Assembly (NCBI RefSeq): GCF_001969385.1
Contig: NZ_CP014796.1
Location: forward strand, 4,543,501-4,607,500
Source: Salipiger profundus
GTDB lineage: Bacteria; Pseudomonadota; Alphaproteobacteria; Rhodobacterales; Rhodobacteraceae
Direction: 5' to 3'
DNA length: 64,000 nt
Under the pieces are notes generated by a model, which was not told the origin of the DNA, did no database searches, and saw only the letters and a program-made list of their open reading frames with translations. The position numbers and the translations under genes were made by a program. This document shows, piece by piece, positions 57,456 to 64,000 of this stretch (the first letter of the stretch is position 1; the number at the start of each line of letters is the position of its first letter).

Positions 57456-60400
57456 GCGCTCACGGTGCTGGTGTCATCGTTCGCCGTGTCGTCGCCGGTC
57501 AGGCCATCGCTCGCCCACGCCGCCTGCAGCTCCGCGAGGTCGGTGACGGTAACCCCACGCACGGCCCCCAGCGATGCCCCATCCAGCACATACTCGTTGC
57601 CGTCGCTTGTGGCGCCGCCGGTCGAGCCGCTGGCACCGCTCCAAAGAAGCGCCTGAGACGCCGCCCCGTGGATCTCGAAGTAGGTATCGCTCAGCGTGTT
57701 GTCGCCCGAGAGGTTCGCGCCGTCCGGCCCCTCGTTGAAGCCATAGGCCAGAAGCCCGGTGTCCTCGATGATCACCGCGTTGCCGACCCACCGCGTGTTG
57801 GTCGCCGCCTTGGGATAGAGCGCGGAGCCGTTGGCAGCGGTCGGAACCAGGCGCACCGTGTTCTCGATGATGTCCACATCGTCGGTGCCCTTGACCACGA
57901 TCCCCTGCAACCCCGACGTGACGCGGTTGAGCGCCGCGATGCCCGATACGTTCTCCCCGATCTCGAGGCCGTGCGGGTTGCTGCCCTGCGCCAGAAAGTC
58001 GTTGTCGATCACCAATGCATCGGAGATCGCAGGCGGGCTCAGGGTCGAACTGTCAGTGCCGAGCAGAAGCGCATGGTTCACAACCGCCTTGAAGTCGTTC
58101 CCGACCACCGTCACCGCCTTCGTCCCAGTGAAGCGATAACTGAAAGCGCCCCACTCCCCCTCTGTCCAGCAGTCCCAGAACCCGATGCGCTCGTGCACCT
58201 GCGCCGTGTTGGCCGGCGTCAGAATGATGTTCGGCGGGGTGGAGCCGACGCCAGAGAGGCCGACGAGGGCGCACCCCACGAAGCCGACGCCCTTCACGGC
58301 ATAGTCCGCCTCGAACCGGATCAGGTGGGCGGCACTGGTGTAAGCGCGCTGCACGAGGCGACAGTTGAAGAACAGGATGTTGCTGGCGAGCGCCGTGCCT
58401 GCCGAGGGGTTGACCCAGATCGTCGTGCAGCCATCGGTCGACGGCAGGATGGTGAGCCCGTCGAACTGGATGTTCGAAGCAGCTGCCGATCGCACGTTGA
58501 TGACACCGTTGGTCCCCGATGCGTTGGTGATACTCGCACTACCCTCCACATAGGGTCGGAACACCACCGGCAGATCGAACTCACCGCTCAGGATGAAGCG
58601 TCCCGCATTGTCCTCGGCGAACGAGCCATCGCAGAGGATCAGGTAATCGCCCGTAGAGGGCACCACGGACAGCGCCTGCGTCAAGGTCGCGTAGGGTGCC
58701 TCGCGCGACCCATCGCCATCGGCATCGCTGCCGGCGGGCAGGAACGCCGCGTCGGGGGCAGCGACGTAGATCGTGCCAGCGCTCGGCTTGTGGACCTTCG
58801 GCGGGTTCAGACGGGCAAACAGCTTCGACGGGCGGATGACCGCCGCGATCGCACTGGTCACAGAGAGCGCGCCGCGCACGGTCGGCTGACGTTTCACCTG
58901 CGCCCCAAGCACCTCGGCCATCTTCACACCATTCGCCCAACGGCCGGCAGCGGCTTGCGTCAGCGCCGTGATCGTGGACTTGGACGGCTCGACGTCCATC
59001 AGGCGCAGATCGAACGAGCCGATGAAGGAGCCCGCATTGAGGCCGGTCACACCCACGCAGATCTGGTTGGTCGTGTTGGACGGAATGTAGCTATAGGCCC
59101 AGAATAGCCGGACGCCTTCCGCAAGATCGACGTAACCGCTGTCGCCGGACGAGGTCGAGATGAAGGCAAAGCCACTGCCGTCGGTCTGCGTGCCGGGGTT
59201 GGGGACCGTCGCCGACGTCATGGCAACACCCGGCGGGACCGCGACGATGCAGGCGCAGAAGAACCAGGTGTCGGTCGTGGTGGCTGCATCGGCAGAGAAG
59301 ATCGCGTACTCCGAAGACGTCGCGGTCTTTCGGGCGGCCCGTGTCGCGCCGGTGCGGGACTGGTAACGAGGCTCGACAGTCTGCCAGGTCGCCTCGGCGC
59401 GCATCTCCGGCTCACCGGCCAGCTGGTTGTCGTATCCATCCGGGGTGCCACCGGACGCAATGGTGATCGGGGTCGGGAGGACGGTTTCGTCGATGCTTGC
59501 CTGCGTCAGCAGCGGTGCCGAGCGCACACCTTCCGCCCATGCACCGGCCAGCGCTTGCGTCAGTGCGGTAACGGTCGACGCATCCGGCTCGGCAGCCATC
59601 AGCCGCAGATCGAACCAGCTCATCAGGGTGCCGGCGTTCACGCTGGCAAGGCCCAGACAGATCTGGTCGGAGCTGCCCGCCGGAATGTAGCCATAGCACC
59701 AGTAGAGCCGGGCATCGTCGGACAGGTCGATGTAGCCGCCATCCCCGGTCGAGGCGAAGCTGATTGCGGAGAACGAGCCGGTGCCGCTTGCTTCGGTCTG
59801 GGTGCCGGGTGCTGGCTCGGTGGCGGACGGCATGGACACACCGTCCGGGGTCGACACGATGAAGGCCCCGAAGAACCAGGTGTCGGTGGTGGTCGCGCTG
59901 GTGCCCGTGTAGACGGCATGCTCCGACCCGGTGCTGCCCTTCTCCGCCGCCCGGAACGTGCCGATGTCGTAGCGGTCAGCCTGGGACACGTCGCCCCACG
60001 TGGCCCCGTTCCGCATATCGGGCTCTGCCGCAAAGATATTCGCCATGCCCTCGACCGTGCCACCGGCAGCGATGGTGACGGATTGAAGGAGGTCTGCATC
60101 GTCGAGCTTGGCGTCGAGCTCGGTCAGCAGGAAATTCCCGTTCTGGAACTCCGTAAACACAATATCGTCGGTGCCGATGGTCGTGACCTCGGAGCCGGTG
60201 AAGTAGGTTCTCCCGCGCCCGACGGTGCCGCCGGTGACATAAACGTAGGTCCGCTGCACCTCCGCGCCCTCGTCCATGTCGGTCGCGCGCGTCCAGGCCC
60301 CGGAAGCCGTCACCCAGATCCCGTTCTCGGCAGGGTCCGTCTGCCCCACCAGCAGCACCCGCGAGGCGCTGGTCGTGACGCCGTCGATGGTCTGCTCGCC

Positions 60401-60667
60401 CGACAGGGTGACGTTGCCCGTGGCGACCACCGCCACCGGCCCGCCCGCCGTCGGGCTGCCGCCGGCGATGACCGTCCCCTCGAGCGCGGTGACGCGGGTG
60501 CCGAGCGCGTCGGTCACCGTGACCGGGGCCAAGACACCAGCGGCCGCGAGAATGCTCGCAAGCGCGCTCGTGGACAGCAGGCCTGTCGTGCCTTCGTAAT
60601 TGGCCAGAACCGCCTCGGCCCCGGCAACCTCGCCCAGTTCCGTCGTGGGAACACCACCATCGGCCAT
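57449..60667 (-). CDS. Phage tail fibre/spike protein with duplicated domain and beta-helix
   Basis: 1072-residue virion protein. Residues about 80-175 form a phage collar-type beta domain (GNVTLSGEQTIDGVTTSASRVLLV). Two similar domains of about 190 residues follow (about 197-386 and 401-590), each with ASGG-type start, EP(D/E)MR, ATTTDTWFF and WFDLRLM-like strands. From about 630 a right-handed beta-helix begins (TIYVAAPDAAFLPAG, then GSREAPYATLTQAL), the usual fold for carbohydrate-binding or -cleaving spikes. ATG 60667 has AAGGAG 7-8 nt upstream and starts 10 nt after the tail-tip gene. It likely binds host surface glycan. Base use here is less GC-rich than the host. Confidence 0.82.
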   Translation of the reverse strand: MADGGVPTTELGEVAGAEAVLANYEGTTGLLSTSALASILAAAGVLAPVTVTDALGTRVTALEGTVIAGGSPTAGGPVAVVATGNVTLSGEQTIDGVTTSASRVLLVGQTDPAENGIWVTASGAWTRATDMDEGAEVQRTYVYVTGGTVGRGRTYFTGSEVTTIGTDDIVFTEFQNGNFLLTELDAKLDDADLLQSVTIAAGGTVEGMANIFAAEPDMRNGATWGDVSQADRYDIGTFRAAEKGSTGSEHAVYTGTSATTTDTWFFGAFIVSTPDGVSMPSATEPAPGTQTEASGTGSFSAISFASTGDGGYIDLSDDARLYWCYGYIPAGSSDQICLGLASVNAGTLMSWFDLRLMAAEPDASTVTALTQALAGAWAEGVRSAPLLTQASIDETVLPTPITIASGGTPDGYDNQLAGEPEMRAEATWQTVEPRYQSRTGATRAARKTATSSEYAIFSADAATTTDTWFFCACIVAVPPGVAMTSATVPNPGTQTDGSGFAFISTSSGDSGYVDLAEGVRLFWAYSYIPSNTTNQICVGVTGLNAGSFIGSFDLRLMDVEPSKSTITALTQAAAGRWANGVKMAEVLGAQVKRQPTVRGALSVTSAIAAVIRPSKLFARLNPPKVHKPSAGTIYVAAPDAAFLPAGSDADGDGSREAPYATLTQALSVVPSTGDYLILCDGSFAEDNAGRFILSGEFDLPVVFRPYVEGSASITNASGTNGVINVRSAAASNIQFDGLTILPSTDGCTTIWVNPSAGTALASNILFFNCRLVQRAYTSAAHLIRFEADYAVKGVGFVGCALVGLSGVGSTPPNIILTPANTAQVHERIGFWDCWTEGEWGAFSYRFTGTKAVTVVGNDFKAVVNHALLLGTDSSTLSPPAISDALVIDNDFLAQGSNPHGLEIGENVSGIAALNRVTSGLQGIVVKGTDDVDIIENTVRLVPTAANGSALYPKAATNTRWVGNAVIIEDTGLLAYGFNEGPDGANLSGDNTLSDTYFEIHGAASQALLWSGASGSTGGATSDGNEYVLDGASLGAVRGVTVTDLAELQAAWASDGLTGDDTANDDTSTVSAW

Positions 60668-60677
60668 GCGGCTCTCC

Positions 60678-63600
60678 TTAGTAAATCGTGGCAGAGAATG
60701 CGGGCGTCGGATCGCCCGCGACATTGTCAACGTTTTGCGGGACCAAGACGTAGTCCCAGGTCCCGGCCGGCGCGCAGGCGGCGGTCTCGCGGTAGAGCAC
60801 CACGCGGCTCACGGCACCGTCGAAGTCGCTGCTCGCCGCCAGCTCGAGCGTGTCGTTGCCGGTGGCGGCGGTCAGTTCGAGGAAGTGGGTGCCGTCGGCG
60901 TCGAGCGCGGTGGCGCTCACCGGGGAGCCGCCGGTGAAGGACGGCGTGAGCGTGCCGGCGGTGCGCCCGGTGATCTCTATCGCGAGCCGGTAGGTCGCGC
61001 CGGCGCTGAGCGCGACCGGCTGGGTCAGCGCATCGGCGGTGCCGGCGGTGTGGGTGGCGTCGCCGCCGGCGATGGTCCAGCCCGCGCCCGCCGTCCAGGG
61101 CCCCGCGTCATTGAAGTCGCCGCCGCCGACCAGGGTGGTCCGCGTGGCGTCGCCGTCGGTGATCGTGGTGGTGAGCCCCGGCGTCACCGGCAGGGGATCG
61201 CCCACCGCGTCCGTCGCGGTGTCGAGCGTGTCGCCGGCGGGCACCCGGTAGAGCTGCACGAAGGCCGTCTCGGTGTCGGTCACCGCCAGCGCGATCACCG
61301 CGTGGCCCAGCCCGCCCGTCACCGTGATCGCCTCAGCGTCGAGCGCCGCTGCCAGCGCCGCCGCGTCGGCGCCCACCGTGTGGGTGACGACGGCGGTGTA
61401 GCTGCCCTCGGTCGCGTCCAGCGCCACCGCCACCGCCTGCAGCTCGATGACATCGCCCCGCGCGTAGGTCTCGAGCTGCGTGCCGGCATCGGCCGCCCAG
61501 ATCAGCAGCTCGGTCCAGCTCCCCGCCCCCTGCAGCCGGTGGAACAGGCGGTAATGCGACAGCAGCGCCGTCTCGCCCTCCCCCGGCGCGAGCCGGATGA
61601 TCACGTAAGGGTCCTCGGCCGCGATCTCGAGATGGACGTAACCGGGATCGTCGAGCCCCGCGAAGTTGTCGCTCTCGATGCCGGTGAAGCGCGGTGCCAG
61701 CGGCGGGGTGGCGCTCACGCTGATCGGATCGCCCACGCTCACCTCCCAGTCGGGCACCACCTCGGCATCGGCCAGGTCCTCGATCTCCGGCGCCGCCAGC
61801 TTCAGCGTCAGCCGCGCCCCGAAACTCTTGCCCGGCTCGATGCCGGTGACGATCATCTCGTTGCTCTCCTCGCCGCGCAGCCCGAAGTGCACGACCGCGC
61901 CCACCTCGGGCACGTCGGTGATCGACAGGAGCCGCAGGAGCCGGGTGGTGCCTTCGACGAAGGCCACGGCGGCGACCTGGGCGGCGCCGGTGCTGTCCTC
62001 GGCGTCCTCGTAGACCCGGTAGCCCAGCCCGTAGGCGCTGCCGGCCTCCATGGTCACCGGCGCGTCGAGCTCGACAAGCGTGCCCTCGACCCGGCGCACC
62101 CGGGCCGCGACCTGCGTCCGGCTCAGCACGTAATGCGAGACCAGCACGAGGTCGCCGCGCGTGGCGGTGCGCGCGGCCCCGTCCTGGAAGCAGGTGAAGG
62201 TGTCGGCGCGGTAGAGCGTCTCGTACATCCGCCGGCGGGTCTCGATCCAGATCTCGTCGGGGTGCGTCTTGCCCGGGTGCGTCATCGCCTCGGTCAGCGA
62301 GATCGGCCCCTCGTAGTCCGGCCAGCGGATGATCCGATCCGCCTCCGCCCAGTCGTCGGTCTCGTCGTTGAACTTGACCCGCACCGCATGCGGCGGGTCG
62401 AGGTAGTCGCGCCGCCAGCGGAAGTCGGAACAGGTGCGCGGCGAGAGATGGTCGATGGCCTGGTCGCGCTTTCGATCGATGACCACCGTCCAGCGGATGC
62501 CGTCGTGGCGCGGCGCCGCGCGGCCGGCGCCGGCGATCGCCTGCAGCATCTCGCCCAGCGTCTCGCCCTGCTCGTGGATGCGATCGTAGCGCAGCCCCTT
62601 CGCGGCGCAGAAGGCGTGCCAGTCCTGAAGGGTCTCCCAGTCGATCTCGGCGTCGGTGGCCGGATAGGGATTGCAGGGCCCCTTCAACGTGGCAATGAAC
62701 GCCGAGGCCGGGTTGCGCGGCAGCCCCTCGACCCACGCCTCGCCATCCCAGTCGTCGGCGTAGCGCTCGACGATGCCGTTGAGATTATCGAGCTGGCCGT
62801 TCAGCTGGTAGGTCGCCCGGATGCGGATCGCGGTCAGCGCCAGCGGCTTGTCGAAGTTCAGCGGATACTCGGGCCGGATCGACTGCAGCGCCGCCAGCAT
62901 GACCTTGTCGAAGTAGCGCCGGTTCGTGCGCTCCTGCGTCATCCGCGTGATCTCGATCTGCCAGCGCCCGCGCGAGGGCAGCTGCCAGGCGAACTGGCGG
63001 AAGAACGGATCGGATCGCTTCGCCACCAGCCGCAGCGTCGTTACCTCCTCCCACTCGTCCGCGTCCGACAGCCGCTGGCGGATGCGCACGTCGACGCGCA
63101 GGCTCTTCTCCCTGTCGCCCTCCCGGTTGAGCCGGTAGAGCCCGGTGGGGAACCACAGGATCACCGTGGCGATCTGCGTCACGCTGGCGGTGGTGCGCAC
63201 GACCGGGGTCTCGATCGCCTCGCCCGAGGTCACCTCGCCGGTGTCGTCGCGGGGCAGCGGGCGGACCAGCTCGACGCTCTCGGCGTCCTCGATCACCTGC
63301 CGGGGATAGAGCGAGACCGGGCCGTCGCCGGCGACACCCTCGCGGTGTTCGATCTCGACCTCGTCGTACTCGTCGATCGAGGTCTCGCCGATCCGCAGGT
63401 CGGAGACCTTCAGCCGCCCGTAGCCCCAGACGAAGAGCGCCACGACGAACTGCTCGTCGCCGAGGATCTGGGTGTAGGAGCGCGCGGCGAAGGGCGGCGC
63501 GTAGCGGTGGCGGCCGAGCGGCCAGGGCACCGGCTCGTCGGGGCGCAGCTCGTTGGTCCAACCGCTGAGCGTGTAGCGGTTCTTGCGCTCCTTCTCATCG

Positions 63601-63968
63601 GGCGTGACCGGAGGAATGAGGCTGCCCACCAGCGCCGCGCCGAGGAAGTTGAGGCCGAGCCCCACGAGGCTCAGTTGGGTGGCGGAATAGCCCGCGCCGA
63701 AGAGCGCGGTGGCGACGGTGGGCGCCAGCGCGATCGCGGCGATCGAGACCACCGCAAGCAGCACCGAGCCGACACCCTCGTTGCCCGGCACGAGCCGGAT
63801 CACCACCCGCACGCCCGGGTTCGGGCGCACCTGGGGCCACCACTGCGGCAGGATCATCGCCGTGCCCCGCTCAGAGACCAGCGTCACGCGCACATGCGCG
63901 CGGTCCGCCGGCGCGATCCCCGGCAGCGCCTCCGCCACAATCTGCGCAAGCGTGAGCCCCTCAGGCAT
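60678..63968 (-). CDS. TipJ-type phage tail tip / host-specificity protein
   Basis: 1096 residues from ATG 63968 (SD GAGGAG 8 nt upstream). N-terminal ThiS-like beta-grasp part (PEGLTLAQIVAEALPG, then QVRPNPGVRVVIRLVP), a hydrophobic segment (about 63-115), then the J-type core GWTNELRPDEPVPWPLGRHRYAPPFAARSYTQILGDEQF. C-terminal half has fibronectin-like repeats (TPPLAPRFTGIESDNF and later ones). It forms the baseplate hub that bears the fibre. The frame is open upstream to the window edge (DPGLAREEIE), and the beta-grasp domain normally begins with an extra strand there, so the true start may lie beyond 64000. Confidence 0.8.
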   Translation of the reverse strand: MPEGLTLAQIVAEALPGIAPADRAHVRVTLVSERGTAMILPQWWPQVRPNPGVRVVIRLVPGNEGVGSVLLAVVSIAAIALAPTVATALFGAGYSATQLSLVGLGLNFLGAALVGSLIPPVTPDEKERKNRYTLSGWTNELRPDEPVPWPLGRHRYAPPFAARSYTQILGDEQFVVALFVWGYGRLKVSDLRIGETSIDEYDEVEIEHREGVAGDGPVSLYPRQVIEDAESVELVRPLPRDDTGEVTSGEAIETPVVRTTASVTQIATVILWFPTGLYRLNREGDREKSLRVDVRIRQRLSDADEWEEVTTLRLVAKRSDPFFRQFAWQLPSRGRWQIEITRMTQERTNRRYFDKVMLAALQSIRPEYPLNFDKPLALTAIRIRATYQLNGQLDNLNGIVERYADDWDGEAWVEGLPRNPASAFIATLKGPCNPYPATDAEIDWETLQDWHAFCAAKGLRYDRIHEQGETLGEMLQAIAGAGRAAPRHDGIRWTVVIDRKRDQAIDHLSPRTCSDFRWRRDYLDPPHAVRVKFNDETDDWAEADRIIRWPDYEGPISLTEAMTHPGKTHPDEIWIETRRRMYETLYRADTFTCFQDGAARTATRGDLVLVSHYVLSRTQVAARVRRVEGTLVELDAPVTMEAGSAYGLGYRVYEDAEDSTGAAQVAAVAFVEGTTRLLRLLSITDVPEVGAVVHFGLRGEESNEMIVTGIEPGKSFGARLTLKLAAPEIEDLADAEVVPDWEVSVGDPISVSATPPLAPRFTGIESDNFAGLDDPGYVHLEIAAEDPYVIIRLAPGEGETALLSHYRLFHRLQGAGSWTELLIWAADAGTQLETYARGDVIELQAVAVALDATEGSYTAVVTHTVGADAAALAAALDAEAITVTGGLGHAVIALAVTDTETAFVQLYRVPAGDTLDTATDAVGDPLPVTPGLTTTITDGDATRTTLVGGGDFNDAGPWTAGAGWTIAGGDATHTAGTADALTQPVALSAGATYRLAIEITGRTAGTLTPSFTGGSPVSATALDADGTHFLELTAATGNDTLELAASSDFDGAVSRVVLYRETAACAPAGTWDYVLVPQNVDNVAGDPTPAFSATIY

Positions 63969-64000
63969 CTCGATCTCCTCGCGGGCGAGGCCGGGATCGA

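Noticed and set aside
57303..64000. Gene transfer agent tail genes
   Set aside because: The tail-tip protein is of the TipJ/lambda-J type and the fibre is a large beta-helix spike; neither resembles the conserved GTA tail genes known from Rhodobacter capsulatus.

Overview
The window is GC-rich chromosomal DNA from an alphaproteobacterium, most likely a marine member of the Rhodobacteraceae (Roseobacter/Salipiger-like). The basis is the high GC, the gene set and order (lpxC-bamD-recN directly after a complete mraZ-to-ftsZ cluster, a DUF2484 gene between murB and murC, a divergent bolA/J-domain pair) and typical marine nutrient genes (type III glutamine synthetase with an Amt transporter, phnM, glucosylglycerol hydrolase, dipeptide uptake). 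No rRNA, tRNA or CRISPR was found.

Layout. 1-3.2 kb: nitrogen module, a leftward glnT-like gene divergent from an ammonium transporter gene that is followed by a 54-residue one-helix membrane peptide. 3.4-11 kb: mixed housekeeping genes (ackA, DUF4177, bolA, J-domain protein, periplasmic msrB, fasciclin protein, a DUF1045-phnM phosphonate pair, a SHOCT protein). 11.3-19.3 kb: a membrane transporter and a six-gene operon joining an M19 dipeptidase to a complete dipeptide ABC importer. 19.3-27.7 kb: metabolic genes (beta-CASP nuclease, LLM flavoprotein, DUF302, maleate isomerase/AMDase-like enzyme, probable glucosylglycerol hydrolase, DsbA-fold isomerase, SDR). 27.8-56.5 kb: a nearly complete division and cell-wall (dcw) cluster, all leftward in transcription order mraZ-rsmH-ftsL-ftsI-murE-murF-mraY-murD-ftsW-murG-murC-DUF2484-murB-ddl-ftsQ-ftsA-ftsZ-lpxC-bamD-recN. 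It is interrupted between murD and ftsW by three rightward genes: a DEAD-box helicase, an HI0933-type flavoprotein and a ParB-like unknown. 56.5-57.3 kb: a long non-coding mraZ upstream region. 57.3-64 kb: the tail-tip end of a prophage (TipJ/J-type tail protein, large fibre with a duplicated domain and a beta-helix, and a 50-residue last ORF).

How it works together. The dcw genes make the lipid II precursor (murB-F, mraY, murG, ddl), build the divisome (ftsL, I, W, Q, A, Z) and regulate both (mraZ), with many 1-4 nt start/stop overlaps. lpxC and bamD add outer-membrane lipid A and beta-barrel assembly.

Most notable observations: five regularly spaced TGGGN boxes about 590 nt upstream of mraZ that match the known MraZ operator logic; a single-base frameshift that detaches a 44.5-45.0 kb basic tail from the DEAD-box helicase; four copies of a dispersed hairpin element; two copies of a 30-bp perfect palindrome beside murC; and the small membrane peptide after amt. 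I saw no clear evidence of a wholly new defence or metabolic system.
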